Assembly: GCF_022812285.1 (NCBI RefSeq)
Contig: NZ_CP093300.1
Span: 2,418,001-2,482,000, forward strand
From: Alkalihalobacillus sp. LMS39
GTDB lineage: Bacteria; Bacillota; Bacilli; Bacillales; Bacillaceae_F
Reading direction: 5' to 3'
DNA length: 64,000 bases
Part shown: piece after piece, positions 1 through 9,216 of the stretch
How the letters are laid out: every line of letters starts with the position of its first letter
Position numbering within the stretch: position 1 is the first letter of the stretch
Program-made: the position numbers and the translations under genes
Notes under the pieces: model-generated
Databases searched by the model: none
Seen by the model: only the letters and a program-made list of their open reading frames with translations
What the model was told of the DNA's origin: nothing

Positions 1-2
1 TA

Positions 3-854
3 ACTTATGCAGATATGGCAATGTATACAGCAAAATCAAAAGGTGGAAATCGATTTGTTATGTACAGCAAACATATGAAAAATCGTTCGGATGAGCAGCT
101 TCATATTGAATCTCGTTTACGAAAAGCGATTGAACACAATGAAATTGAAGCTGTTTACCAACCAATTTTTGATGTTGAATCTAATCAAGTTGTCGGTGCG
201 GAAGCATTAGTTCGTTGGGACGATGCGACACTAGGACCTGTTTCACCAGGAGATTTTATTCCGTTAGCCGAAGATACAGGTCTTATAACAGATGTATGGG
301 AGCAAGTGATGCGAAAAGCATTACAACAAGTAGCAGAATGGAACAAAAAGGAAGATAAATGTTTAACTGTTGCTGTCAATTTTTCTGCCAAGCAATTTCA
401 TGAACCAAAGTGTATGGTTCACAAGGTAAAACAACTACTTTCAGAATTTAAAGTAAAACCAGAGTGGTTTGAAATTGAAATTACTGAGTCGATTTTAATG
501 TATGATACAGTCAACACCATTAAAGCGTTACAAGAGCTCCAACAATATGGGGTGAAAATTTCAGTTGATGATTTTGGGACAGGGTATTCCTCATTAAGTT
601 ATTTGAATACATTACCGATCGATAAATTAAAGATTGACCAATCTTTTATTCAACATATTGATGAAAATAACAATAATTCCGAAATTGCAGAAGCGATTAT
701 TAAATTAGCTCATACGCTAAAATTAGAAATAATAGCAGAAGGTGTGGAAAAAGTTCATCAAAAACAATTTCTCATTTCACACCATTGTAATCGAATGCAA
801 GGGTATTTATTTGCGAAGCCTTTAAAGGCATTTGATTTCACAGCTATTTTATAA
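3..854 (+). CDS. GGDEF-EAL domain protein, 3' part (c-di-GMP phosphodiesterase type)
   Basis: The reading frame is open from the window edge, so the N-terminus is missing. The first residues (TYADMAMYTAKSKGGNRF) are the typical last helix of a GGDEF domain. A full EAL domain follows: EAL at residues 63-65 counted from the Met at position 15, then VNFSAKQF, the metal-binding DDFGTGYSSL and KLKIDQSFI, and a C-terminal AEGVE. These are the residues expected of an active phosphodiesterase that cleaves cyclic di-GMP. Whether the GGDEF half is active cannot be seen. A strong terminator follows directly. A c-di-GMP riboswitch near 36.3 kb suggests that this messenger matters in this organism. Confidence 0.93.
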   Translation, partial: TYADMAMYTAKSKGGNRFVMYSKHMKNRSDEQLHIESRLRKAIEHNEIEAVYQPIFDVESNQVVGAEALVRWDDATLGPVSPGDFIPLAEDTGLITDVWEQVMRKALQQVAEWNKKEDKCLTVAVNFSAKQFHEPKCMVHKVKQLLSEFKVKPEWFEIEITESILMYDTVNTIKALQELQQYGVKISVDDFGTGYSSLSYLNTLPIDKLKIDQSFIQHIDENNNNSEIAEAIIKLAHTLKLEIIAEGVEKVHQKQFLISHHCNRMQGYLFAKPLKAFDFTAIL

Positions 855-860
855 TGAAGA

Positions 861-897
861 AAACCTCAGTTCTACTTAGAATTGAGGTTTTTCTTTT
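861..897 (+). terminator. Rho-independent terminator of the EAL gene
   Basis: A 13-bp stem (861-873 with 878-890, one G-T pair) with a 4-nt loop and a T-rich tail lies 6 bases after the stop codon. Confidence 0.9.
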
Positions 898-900
898 TGA

Positions 901-1007
901 AAGATGAGAAAAATTTTGGTTAAGCAGTGAAGTTTTAAAAGCTTATTCTAGAAGAGCGAAGGCTCCGCACTTCGCTTGAAACGAAAAGACGCTCTCGCGT
1001 TTTTCTT
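901..1007 (+). repeat. Dispersed ~110-bp repeat, family 1, copy A
   Basis: This copy shares its length and order of motifs with copies at 10781, 15925, 57064 and 62527 and a shortened copy at 38583. Common parts are an AATTTTGGT-like left end, a GAAGCTTTGAAAGC-like hairpin, the pair CGAAGGCTCCGC / CTTCGCTTGAAACG, and a right end ACGCTCCGCGTTTTTCTT, itself a small hairpin with a T-run. This copy ends 2 bases before the stop codon of the minus-strand coat gene. Confidence 0.85.
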
Positions 1008-1009
1008 TG

Positions 1010-1600
1010 TTACATTGTATATCCGCTGTTATGCTGTTGCATTGTAGTATTTCCCATCATCATTGTGTTCATTGGTTGGAACATCGCTGTCATTTGACTT
1101 GTCTGTTGTTGGGTAAAAGTAGGAGGTTGATAATAACCGTTTTGGTTCATCCATGCCCAAATTTCATAAGCCATTTCTTGGCAAAGATTGGCTCCGTTTA
1201 CATGGTACATGCGAATTTGAGCATCTGCACATTCGTTAGCCCATTGCATCCCCATCATTGAACCTGTTTTATGAACATTTAAAGCTAATGTAGCAATCGT
1301 CTGGTCTGATAAAGTCGAAGGATTTGTTGCTGGTGCTGACATTGTCGTTTGGCCTTCTATGCCAATAGAATGTTGCGATTGGAAACTAGGGTGTTGGTGT
1401 GTAACTTGAGCTCCTTTTCCAGTTACCAAGTTAATCCCTTGTTGGTAAGCAGAAATCATTTGTTGTTGATGCTTTTTAAGAATAGATTGTAATGTTTGGT
1501 CATTACATTGAGCTGCAAACACACCATGTTGTTCGATTTCTGCTGCTTTTGTTCTTAGTGCTTCCGATGTTTCTAGTAATTCATGAGCTGCTAAGTTCAT
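1010..1600 (-). CDS. Spore coat protein, CotF/YhcQ-like
   Basis: This 196-aa protein starts at MNLAAHELLETSEALR, chosen because GGAGGG sits 6 bases before that ATG, while an upstream in-frame ATG has no ribosome site. The N-terminal helical part (AAEIEQHGVFAAQCNDQTLQ, then ILKKHQQQMISAYQQGIN) resembles the ferritin-like helical fold of CotF/YhcQ coat proteins. The C-terminal third is rich in Gln, Met and Asn (PPTFTQQQTSQMTAMFQPMN), typical of coat proteins. It is probably made in the mother cell and placed in the spore coat. It is monocistronic and bounded by family 1 repeat DNA and a two-way terminator. The exact coat family is uncertain. Confidence 0.72.
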   Translation of the reverse strand: MNLAAHELLETSEALRTKAAEIEQHGVFAAQCNDQTLQSILKKHQQQMISAYQQGINLVTGKGAQVTHQHPSFQSQHSIGIEGQTTMSAPATNPSTLSDQTIATLALNVHKTGSMMGMQWANECADAQIRMYHVNGANLCQEMAYEIWAWMNQNGYYQPPTFTQQQTSQMTAMFQPMNTMMMGNTTMQQHNSGYTM

Positions 1601-1696
1601 ATTTGTCCCTCCAAAAAGTGTTTTAGGATTGCTCCCATTGCTATTGTTAGTTAGTCTAAAAAAACCATACAATAATTCTTTTTATCATTTATTACC

Positions 1697-1736
1697 AAAA
1701 AAGAAGGTGAGACAAATGTGTCTCACCTTCTTTTTG
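1697..1736. terminator. Bidirectional terminator
   Basis: An 11-bp perfect stem (1703-1713 with 1720-1730) is flanked by an A-run on the left and a T-run on the right, so it can work in both directions. It lies beyond the 3' end of chrA (minus) and just upstream of the coat gene. Confidence 0.85.
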
Positions 1737-1753
1737 TTACGGTCGTTTCTTAG

Positions 1754-2944
1754 TTATAAAGATAGTAAAAATCCACCAATAGCTCCGACAAGTACAATCA
1801 CCCATGGGGGGAGTTTCCAAAACACTAACATGCTAAACAATAGAGCAGCAAAGGCAAAATCAACAGTTGATAGTATAGAACTTGTCCAAATAGGGTCGTA
1901 TAAAGCAGAAATTAAAATACCGACAACAGCTGCATTGACTCCCATAAAAACACCTTTAACTGTAGTATTTTTTCGAAGAACATTCCAAAAAGGTAATGTC
2001 CCTAAAATAAGGAGAAAAGCGGGTAAAAAGATTGCGGCAGTAGCAAGTAAACCACCTTGCCATCCAGAGATAACCGTACCGATGTAGGCGGCAAATGTAA
2101 ATAAAGGACCTGGTACTGCTTGTGTCGCTCCATACCCAGCTAAAAATTGTTCCTCTGTTAACCAACCTGTAGGGACAAATTCACGTTCTACTAATGGTAA
2201 GACAACATGACCTCCGCCAAATACGAGTGATCCTGCACGGTAAAAACTATCAAATAAGGCGATCCACTGAAACGAGGTTACTTCACGCAAAATAGGAAGG
2301 AGAATAAGTAAACCGAAAAATAAAGTAAGACACGCGATGCCAAACTGTTTAGAAAGCGGAAACTCAACTGAAGAAGCATCGTTATCTATCGTTTGCTGTT
2401 TGAATAAAAGAAAGCCTATCACTCCAGCAAGGATAATGACGCCAACTTGTGTATATGCCGTTTGCCATAATAATGTAGCTATAATCGCAAAAAGGGCTAT
2501 CGTTTTCCGTTGGATATCAGGAGTTAAGTTTTTGGCCATCCCTAATATCGCATGGGCCACAACGACAACGGCGACTATCTTTAAACCATGAATCCAACCA
2601 CTTCCATCAAATCCAAAGCTATGTAAGAGTAGAGCAAATACAATTAATGCAATGACAGAAGGTAACGTAAATCCAATAAAGGCAAGGAATCCACCTAATA
2701 ACCCAGCACGCATCACACCAATTCCAATCCCTACTTGACTACTTGCAGGGCCAGGGAGAAATTGACATAGTGCAACGAGGTCTGCATAACTTTTTTCATC
2801 CATCCATTTCTGTCTTCGTATATATTCTTCATGGAAGTAACCTAAATGGGCGACCGGTCCTCCGAATGAAGTGAATCCAAGTCTTGTAGAAACAAGGAGG
2901 ATTTCAAGTAATGATCCGCGTTCATTTTTTTGTTTTGTTGACAC
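1754..2944 (-). CDS. chrA: Chromate transporter, ChrA family (two-domain)
   Basis: An inner-membrane protein of 396 aa with two homologous CHR halves. The N-terminal half has the signature TSFGGPVAHLGYFHEEYIRRQKW and FLPGPASSQVGIGIG; the C-terminal half repeats it as LVFGGGHVVLPLVEREFV and YGATQAVPGPLFTFAAYIG. Long CHR proteins export chromate with proton antiport, but many homologues have no tested substrate. The GTG start at 2944 was chosen because GGAGG precedes it by 10 bases; an ATG at 2998 has no ribosome site. It follows the phosphatase-like gene on the same strand and may be cotranscribed with it. Confidence is high for the family and lower for chromate as substrate. Confidence 0.9.
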   Translation of the reverse strand: MSTKQKNERGSLLEILLVSTRLGFTSFGGPVAHLGYFHEEYIRRQKWMDEKSYADLVALCQFLPGPASSQVGIGIGVMRAGLLGGFLAFIGFTLPSVIALIVFALLLHSFGFDGSGWIHGLKIVAVVVVAHAILGMAKNLTPDIQRKTIALFAIIATLLWQTAYTQVGVIILAGVIGFLLFKQQTIDNDASSVEFPLSKQFGIACLTLFFGLLILLPILREVTSFQWIALFDSFYRAGSLVFGGGHVVLPLVEREFVPTGWLTEEQFLAGYGATQAVPGPLFTFAAYIGTVISGWQGGLLATAAIFLPAFLLILGTLPFWNVLRKNTTVKGVFMGVNAAVVGILISALYDPIWTSSILSTVDFAFAALLFSMLVFWKLPPWVIVLVGAIGGFLLSL

Positions 2945-3051
2945 TATTTTTGTACCTCCATTAAAAAGTCTACCGTTACCATAACAATATTTACTCATAT
3001 GGACAATTGAACGGTCGTAATCTTTACGAACTCTTTACAATCATGTTTTAT

Positions 3052-3477
3052 TTATGAGTCTGGAAAAAGTTCTTTTAAATCTTGTTTAAAAGTTGGGTGG
3101 ATCTCAATTTGGGGGCGTACCGATTTAACAGCTTTTTCTGCCTCTTCAATTGTGTTTGCTTTTTTTAATGAGAGTAATAATCCTATGGCCACACTACCTG
3201 TGCGGCTTTTGCCACCTTGTCAATGCAATACAAAAGGTTCATTTTCTCTTACTTTTGTAGCAACAAAATCAATGGCTTTTTTTAGTTGTTCGGTTTGGTT
3301 TGGTTTTCCATCGATTAATGGAAAGTGAACCCAGTTTGTTTTAGAGTTTTCAAGAGGAACTTCGATTTCCCCTCGTAAATCTACAATCCATTGAATGTGG
3401 TGGTTTTCAGTGATTTCTTTTACTTGTTTTATGCCACACAAAAAGACACCTTGTAATAACGTATGGTAATCACTCAT
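3052..3477 (-). pseudogene. Protein-tyrosine/dual-specificity phosphatase with in-frame TGA at the catalytic Cys
   Basis: The frame starts at MSDYHTLLQGVFLCG (AGGAG 9 bases upstream) and reads 85 codons to TGA at 3220-3222. It then continues open for 55 codons to TAA at 3052. The TGA lies in the phosphatase loop: His, TGA, then QGGKSRTG, so it takes the place of the catalytic cysteine in the HCx5R motif. Both halves look intact: WIVDLRGE before, and GSVAIGLLLSL and SVRPQIEIHPTFKQ after. The simplest reading is a nonsense mutation of a Cys codon, which would make a pseudogene. The alternative is selenocysteine insertion, since a 7-bp hairpin with an AGGTA loop lies 13 bases after the TGA. The sequence cannot decide between these. 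Confidence 0.75.
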
Positions 3478-3645
3478 TTCTATCATCTCCTTTCTTCCTT
3501 ATTATAAATGGAACAAAATAAAAGTAAAAATCATTTGATAGAAATGGATGTAAAGAATTTATAGAAATCATCATTTTACGGTTATGTTTACAGACAACAT
3601 CTGTTACACTTAGCAGGGTAATGATGAAAGAAAGGAAGATGCACA

Positions 3646-4209
3646 ATGTGGCAAGCGCTCATTATTTTTATCGCACAACTGTTACTTGTACCCGTTTTGA
3701 CATTACGAACAGTGCTCATGGTCAAAGGGATGAAGCGACAAGCTTCTGGAATGGGCATGTTAGAAGGGATTATATATGTTGAGGCATTGGGGCTCGTTTT
3801 TAGTGACCTTTCCAATTATTTAAATATGATTGCCTATGCTGTCGGATTTGGTTTAGGTGTTTACATTGGTGGCGTATTAGAAGAAAAGCTAGCGATTGGT
3901 TATGTTACCATTGAAGCAAATATTCCACATAAAAATGAATGTTTAATATATAAATTAAGAGAAGAAGGGTTTAGTGTATCAACTAGCGAAGTAGAAGGAA
4001 TGAACTCAATGCGGTATCGACTTGATTGTACAGCGAGAAGGGACCGTGAGAAAGAATTTTACGCTCTAATAAGTTCTTATGAACCGTCAGCGTTTGTAGC
4101 ATCGTATGAACCTCGTAATTTCAAAGGTGGTTACATTACAAAAGCCATGAAAAAAAGACGGGAATTATTTTTAAAGAAAAAATCGAAAAAACAAAATGAG
4201 ACAGCGTAA
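3646..4209 (+). CDS. UPF0316 membrane protein (DUF5698 plus DUF2179)
   Basis: A 187-aa protein with three N-terminal membrane segments ([49 protein letters not shown]) and a soluble C-terminal DUF2179-type domain ([20 protein letters not shown]). It matches UPF0316, which includes B. subtilis YebE; the function is unknown. The tail is very basic ([14 protein letters not shown]). A weak AGGAAG ribosome site precedes the ATG. It is transcribed away from the phosphatase-like gene. Confidence 0.88.
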   Translation: MWQALIIFIAQLLLVPVLTLRTVLMVKGMKRQASGMGMLEGIIYVEALGLVFSDLSNYLNMIAYAVGFGLGVYIGGVLEEKLAIGYVTIEANIPHKNECLIYKLREEGFSVSTSEVEGMNSMRYRLDCTARRDREKEFYALISSYEPSAFVASYEPRNFKGGYITKAMKKRRELFLKKKSKKQNETA

Positions 4210-4260
4210 TTCATAATTAGTGGTTTGAATATGTATAAGTACCCCGCAAAAAAGGGGGGC

Positions 4261-4303
4261 ACACGGACATGTATTCCGCTATTTCTTTCGGACATATGTT
4301 GCA
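4261..4303. repeat. Short palindromic repeat, family 3 (CGGACATATGT units)
   Basis: Two units, ACGGACATGTATTCCG and TCGGACATATGTTG, lie 11 bases apart in the gap between the UPF0316 gene and helD. The same unit recurs in pairs or clusters at 39536-39716, 54653 with 56092-56221, and 63285-63361. Confidence 0.75.
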
Positions 4304-4391
4304 CTAAACGAGTAGAAAGACACAGTTTACAGCGAACTGTTGTGAAATAGGGGAAAATTTGTCGTTAAAGACGATGTTTTCTAGTTTTCCT

Positions 4392-4418
4392 AGAAGCTCA
4401 AAATTGAGCTTCTTTTTT
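4392..4418 (+). terminator. Rho-independent terminator
   Basis: A 10-bp stem (4392-4401 with 4404-4413) with a minimal loop is followed by six T. It probably ends the transcript of the UPF0316 gene. Confidence 0.8.
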
Positions 4419-4514
4419 CCATCTTTATGAATAGGGTTCAAAAAAAAGGGTAATATAGAAGTTATTTATTCTCATGGTAGAATTTTATTGTTGATCGTAA
4501 AAGGGAGTGAGTCA

Positions 4515-6815
4515 ATGAAAGAAGATAAACGGGCTGAGCAAAAAAGAGTTGATTTTGTTATTGAACAAATTAAAGAACGAATTGAGCAATTAGAAGAAAA
4601 GCTAGGATCGATAAATATAGACGTGGTCGATATTCGAAAAAAGTTTTGGGAAGACATAACCGTGAACTTAGACAATGCGGAAGAAGCGGCAGAAACCCAT
4701 GCAAGTATTAAACAGCAAGCGGAATTATTGTCAGAGCGAGAACGGACTCATCGTATTGCCATAAGTGAAGTGAAACATTTATACCGTTTGAAACATTCAC
4801 CTTATTTCGGTCGCATTGATTTTACCGAGGAAGGCGAAGAAACGGAATCAATATATATTGGAACAGCTTCATTTGTTGATAAAAACGGACTAGACTTTTA
4901 TGTATATGACTGGAGAGCGCCTATATCAAGCTTATATTATGATTATGGTCCAGGCCCTGCAAATTATGAAACACCTAGTGGTACGATTGAAGGCGAAGTT
5001 GAATTAAAACGACAGTTTATTATAAAAAATGGTGTTATCGAGCATCTATTTAATACCGGCATTACTATCGGAGATGAAGTGCTTCAACAAGTCCTTGGTG
5101 AGGATGCAAATGCTCAAATGAAAAGTATCGTTGCTACGATACAAAAAGAACAGAATGAGATCATTAGAAATGAAAAGTCAAAACTCGTCTTAGTTCAAGG
5201 AGTTGCTGGAAGCGGGAAAACGTCTGCCGCCTTACAGCGAGTAGCCTATTTACTTTATCGCTATCGGAATACACTTGATGCAAATCAAATTGTGTTATTT
5301 TCACCCAATCCGATGTTTAATAGCTATATTTCTACTGTTTTACCTGAGCTTGGTGAAGATAACATGGAGCAAACGACGTTTCAACAATATTTATACCACC
5401 GATTAGGTGCGCAGTTTACGGTTGAAGATCCTTTTACACAAATGGAGTATATTTTACAGGAACAACAAACAGAAGAATATAAACAACGAATAGACAGTAT
5501 AAAAATCAAGTCATCCCAAACGTTTATGGCGATGATTGATGACTATGTTTACGCATTATCTAAACACGGGTTGCTATTTTTTGATATCTCATTCCGTGGA
5601 GAGGCTCTTTTTACTAAAGAAGAGCTGAGTGAAAAATTTTATTCGCTTGAAAGCAAATTATCCATTCCGAATCGACTCTATCTTTTAACCGAGTGGATAG
5701 AGAAAGCGATTCGGAGACGAGAAATTGAGGAGCGGAAAAAGCAGTGGGTTGATGAAGCGATCGAGTTACTTGATAAAGAAACGTATTTAAAAGCTTATCA
5801 AAAACTACAAAAATCAAAAAACAATGAAAATAACCCAATCGACAATTATGATCGGGAACATGAAATTTTAGCCGCTCTTGTCGTGAAAAAACAATTTAAG
5901 CCACTTCGAAAACTAGTTCATAATTTTGAATTTCTTGATGTCGCGGGAATGTATAAGCAATTATTTAAACAAAACTTGAAACACGCTGAACTGAATACTA
6001 TAGCCGAAACAACACGACAACATCTAAATGATGATTTTTTACCATATGAAGATGCGACACCTTACTTATACTTAAAAGAACAATTAGAAGGGTTCCAAGT
6101 GAATACATCGATTCGCCATGTATTTATTGATGAAGCACAAGATTACACTCCGTTTCAATTTTCATTTATTCGAGGGTTGTTTCCGCGTGCAAAACTGACT
6201 GTATTAGGAGACCGTAGTCAAACAATTTATTCTCATTCGAGTGAAGACGGATTTTCTTTATTACAACAAGCCTATCATACTGATGAAACAAGTGTTTATG
6301 ATTTAAAAAAAAGCTATCGTTCAACAAAGGAAATTGTAGATTTCACGAAACAAATTTTACAAGTCGATGTCGTTCCATTTAACCGTCATGGTGAAAAGCC
6401 GGTTGTCATTCAAGCCAATAATGAACAAGAAAGAAATGAACTCGTATATGAACAATTACAGCATTATAAACGCCTTCATATGGGGACAATCGCTGTGATT
6501 TGCAAAACAGCACAGGAATGTGAAGAAGCTTTTTCGTATTTAAAACAAAAAGAAAAAGCAATTCGCTTGATTACAAAATCATCTAGCGAGTATGATAAAG
6601 GAGTTCTTATTATTCCTTCTTATTTAGCAAAAGGAGTAGAATTCGATGCGGTTATTATCTTTAATGGTTCCAAAGACCGTTATCATGATGAAAGTGTAAG
6701 AAAATTATTTTACACGGCGTGTACACGGGCAATGCATGCGTTAACAATTTGTTATGTAAACGAAATAAGCCCTTTTTTACACGACATCGATAAAGAAACG
6801 TATATTTCTAAGTAG
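4515..6815 (+). CDS. helD: HelD, UvrD-like helicase that recycles RNA polymerase
   Basis: A 766-aa protein with a coiled-coil N-terminus (about residues 1-75), the part known in HelD to enter the RNA polymerase secondary channel. Superfamily 1 motifs follow: Walker A VAGSGKTSAALQR near residue 235, motif II FIDEAQDYTP, motif III GDRSQTIYS, motif IV LKKSYRST, and YTACTRAMHAL near the C-terminus. HelD removes stalled RNA polymerase from DNA using ATP. The start at MKEDKRAEQ was chosen because GGGAGTGAG lies just before it; an upstream in-frame TTG at 4488 is less likely. The next gene starts 8 bases after its stop, so the two are probably cotranscribed. Confidence 0.94.
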   Translation: MKEDKRAEQKRVDFVIEQIKERIEQLEEKLGSINIDVVDIRKKFWEDITVNLDNAEEAAETHASIKQQAELLSERERTHRIAISEVKHLYRLKHSPYFGRIDFTEEGEETESIYIGTASFVDKNGLDFYVYDWRAPISSLYYDYGPGPANYETPSGTIEGEVELKRQFIIKNGVIEHLFNTGITIGDEVLQQVLGEDANAQMKSIVATIQKEQNEIIRNEKSKLVLVQGVAGSGKTSAALQRVAYLLYRYRNTLDANQIVLFSPNPMFNSYISTVLPELGEDNMEQTTFQQYLYHRLGAQFTVEDPFTQMEYILQEQQTEEYKQRIDSIKIKSSQTFMAMIDDYVYALSKHGLLFFDISFRGEALFTKEELSEKFYSLESKLSIPNRLYLLTEWIEKAIRRREIEERKKQWVDEAIELLDKETYLKAYQKLQKSKNNENNPIDNYDREHEILAALVVKKQFKPLRKLVHNFEFLDVAGMYKQLFKQNLKHAELNTIAETTRQHLNDDFLPYEDATPYLYLKEQLEGFQVNTSIRHVFIDEAQDYTPFQFSFIRGLFPRAKLTVLGDRSQTIYSHSSEDGFSLLQQAYHTDETSVYDLKKSYRSTKEIVDFTKQILQVDVVPFNRHGEKPVVIQANNEQERNELVYEQLQHYKRLHMGTIAVICKTAQECEEAFSYLKQKEKAIRLITKSSSEYDKGVLIIPSYLAKGVEFDAVIIFNGSKDRYHDESVRKLFYTACTRAMHALTICYVNEISPFLHDIDKETYISK

Positions 6816-6823
6816 GTGAAAGT

Positions 6824-7786
6824 ATGGAAAAAAAGAAAGTCGGCATTGTGGGGTTAGGTGTAGTAGGGAAACGATTACTTCACAGTTTTACTGCTGAAGA
6901 ACAAACAGACATTCAATGTGTCTGCGATATCCATGAAGAAGTTGCCGAAAGGGCAGCATCAGAATTTGGTGTCCCGCATTATGTTACAGATTATAAAGAA
7001 CTTGTCAGTCGAAGCGATATTGACCTTGTGTATGTTGCTGTACCACCGGCTTATCATTATGATGTTGTTATGAGTGCATTAGACCATAATAAACATGTAT
7101 TATGTGAAAAACCATTAGCGAATTCACTGAATGAAGCAAACGAAATGCTAGAAAAAGCAAAAGAGAAAGGGTTAGTACATGCGATGCATTTCCCACTGCC
7201 GTATAGCCTTCCTTTTGTATTTGTGAAAGAGCAAATAGAAGAAGGGAAACTTGGTGATATTGTAAGAGTAAATTTAGTTATGCACTTTGACCAATGGCCA
7301 AGACCTTGGCAAGTGACGCCTTGGATTGGAACAAGAGAGCAAGGTGGCTTCATTCGGGAAATTATGCCACATTATATCCAAATGATCATGCATATATTTG
7401 GTGACATAACCGAAGTACATGCTGAGATAGACTATCCGACTGACCCCGATTTAAGTGAAGTTGGCCTCATTGCGAAATTTCGATTAGCGAATGGTATAAA
7501 AGTTATCATCGATGGTTTAGTTGGGCAAGCAGCTAAAGAACGAATTGCACTGACGATTCATGGAACAAAACAATCTCTTTCTTTTGAAAATTGGCGAGAA
7601 GTAAAGGTGGCGAACCGTGGAGAGGATTTCTCTTCTATTGAACCAAAACTTCAAACGAAGCAGGTTTTTTCATTAATAGACGAGTTTTGTCGCAAAATGG
7701 ATGGTCATGATGCCTTCCTTGTTGATTTTGAAGAAGGATTACAAGTTCAGTCTGTCTTGGAAAAAATATTATCGACTCAAAAATAA
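6824..7786 (+). CDS. Gfo/Idh/MocA family NAD(P)-dependent oxidoreductase
   Basis: A 320-aa protein with an N-terminal Rossmann fold (VGIVGLGVVGKR, a GxGxxG motif) and the family motif CEKPLANSLNEA near residue 95. The C-terminal part carries the expected alpha/beta substrate domain (PWIGTREQGGFIREIMPHYIQ). Such enzymes oxidise or reduce sugars, inositols or related compounds. No substrate can be inferred. It starts 8 bases after helD, with GTAGGTGAAAG as ribosome site. A second, unrelated-position member of the family lies at 49017. Confidence 0.88.
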   Translation: MEKKKVGIVGLGVVGKRLLHSFTAEEQTDIQCVCDIHEEVAERAASEFGVPHYVTDYKELVSRSDIDLVYVAVPPAYHYDVVMSALDHNKHVLCEKPLANSLNEANEMLEKAKEKGLVHAMHFPLPYSLPFVFVKEQIEEGKLGDIVRVNLVMHFDQWPRPWQVTPWIGTREQGGFIREIMPHYIQMIMHIFGDITEVHAEIDYPTDPDLSEVGLIAKFRLANGIKVIIDGLVGQAAKERIALTIHGTKQSLSFENWREVKVANRGEDFSSIEPKLQTKQVFSLIDEFCRKMDGHDAFLVDFEEGLQVQSVLEKILSTQK

Positions 7787-7802
7787 AGATTAAAAAGGGA
7801 AT

Positions 7803-7836
7803 GGTAGCGGTTCTTTTCGAAGAACCCTACCTATTT
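7803..7836 (+). terminator. Rho-independent terminator
   Basis: The stem GGTTCTT / AAGAACC, extended by GGTA / TACC, has a TTCG tetraloop and is followed by TATTTTT. It ends the helD-oxidoreductase unit. Confidence 0.82.
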
Positions 7837-7867
7837 TTCGTGTGTAAGTTAGGAAGGAGATTCCTTC

Positions 7868-8908
7868 ATGAAATCACTCGTTATAATCATGAAAACGTAT
7901 AGTGTTGCTTTAATCGGTGGGGTTTTGTTTTTTTATTTTCATTTACCAGTACCGTGGCTACTTGGTCCGTTAACAGCCGTGTTAGCTTTTCGAATATTTT
8001 TAAAACAAGAAACAAACTATCCTTTATTTTTAAAAAATCTTTCTTTTATTATATTAGGTACTTATTTTGGGTTGTCATTTACAAGAGAAACCTTTGTTCT
8101 CATTGGTCCTTATCTTCTCCCTTTTTTGTTTTTAACACTAGTCCTGATTTTTGTTTGTATTTGTAATGCATTAATGGTCAGTCGATGGATTGAAATGGAT
8201 AAGAGAACAAGTGTGTTATCAGCTATTCCAGGTGGTCTTTCGGAAATGGCTGCTGTAAGTGAATCAATACGAGCAAATACAAGTATGGTTACTATTTTTC
8301 AAACGATTCGATTACTTGCAGTTGTATTCATTGTTCCCTTTTTTGTTGTTCTATTATTTTCAACTTCCAATCCATTACCGGTTGAACCAATAGAACAGAA
8401 TGTTTATTCTTTTTCCCTTCATTATGTTTGGTTTGTCGTAGCGGGTCTTTTCGCTTGGATATTACGAAAAAAAATTGTCGCAGCTTTTGTGATTGTACCT
8501 TTATTTATAATTGCACTCTTGCAAGTTGGTGGACTCCTTCTCCCAGTTTTACCTGATATCGTCATTTTATTTGCGCAAATGATGATCGGTATTTCCATTG
8601 GTTCGATGATGAAACCAAGTGATTTAAAGCTAGCTGGAAAGTATAGTATCGTCTTTTTTTTAATAGCCTTGATCACGATTCTTTTATCTTTTCTACTAGG
8701 ATTCGTATTTAGTCAAATGACAGACATTTCAATGGCGACTGGACTTTTAAGTGTTGCACCAGGTGGATTAGTTGAGATGGTATTGACAGCCAAAGCGGTT
8801 GGAGCTGATCCTGCCATCGTAAGTTCTCTTCAATTCGTTAGATTGCTCATCATCTTAATTTTTGTGCCCCCTTTGTTAAAGTGGGCCTTTCATAGTGATC
8901 GACAATAG
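7868..8908 (+). CDS. AbrB-family (ammonia monooxygenase-like) membrane protein
   Basis: A 346-aa protein of about ten membrane segments arranged as a duplication. Each half has the family signature: LSAIPGGLSEMAAVSE in the first and LSVAPGGLVEMVLTAKAVGAD in the second. This matches the AbrB duplication family (Pfam AmoA-like 05145), formerly called putative ammonia monooxygenase; the true role, possibly transport or regulation, is not established. AGGAAGGAG precedes the ATG by 8 bases. It stands alone between a terminator and a 190-bp repeat. Confidence 0.85.
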   Translation: MKSLVIIMKTYSVALIGGVLFFYFHLPVPWLLGPLTAVLAFRIFLKQETNYPLFLKNLSFIILGTYFGLSFTRETFVLIGPYLLPFLFLTLVLIFVCICNALMVSRWIEMDKRTSVLSAIPGGLSEMAAVSESIRANTSMVTIFQTIRLLAVVFIVPFFVVLLFSTSNPLPVEPIEQNVYSFSLHYVWFVVAGLFAWILRKKIVAAFVIVPLFIIALLQVGGLLLPVLPDIVILFAQMMIGISIGSMMKPSDLKLAGKYSIVFFLIALITILLSFLLGFVFSQMTDISMATGLLSVAPGGLVEMVLTAKAVGADPAIVSSLQFVRLLIILIFVPPLLKWAFHSDRQ

Positions 8909-8940
8909 GCTCTATGAGCTTATTGTCCAAAGACAAGCGA

Positions 8941-9130
8941 TTAAGCGGCCATGAAAACCGTTATCTTTGAACATTGCTAGCGTTTTGGAACGTTGGCGGA
9001 CACAAGAGCAGTTAATCATAATATATCGCTAGGATTAGCGTTGCTTTTGCGTGAATTAGCGCTCCTGTGGCCGCTAAAAAACGGAAACCCGTATCATGTT
9101 CACAAATAACGGCTACTCTGACCGCAAAAA
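8941..9130. repeat. 190-bp palindromic dispersed repeat, family 2, copy 1
   Basis: This stretch matches 47168-47357 over its whole length with scattered changes. The ends are inverted: AAGCGGCCATGAAAACCG on the left mirrors the right end that reads GCGGTCAGAGTAGCCG on the other strand, and both continue into CGTTAT and GAACAT. An inner inverted pair (GCGGACACA...GAGC and GCTCCTGTGGCCGC) allows a second fold. It has no reading frame and looks like a MITE or large cruciform element. It fills most of the 308-base gap between genes. Confidence 0.85.
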
Positions 9131-9216
9131 TGAGAGATGTGGAATCAATTTGTATGTTTTTCTCTATTTTATGGAAACTTACATATAAGTGTAACGAATA
9201 GAGGGAGGAAAAGAGA

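Noticed and set aside
1007-2591. Plus-strand frames opposite the coat protein and chrA
   Set aside because: They are antisense shadows: low-quality Cys/His/Ser-rich translations with no ribosome site, while the minus-strand genes have clear domains.
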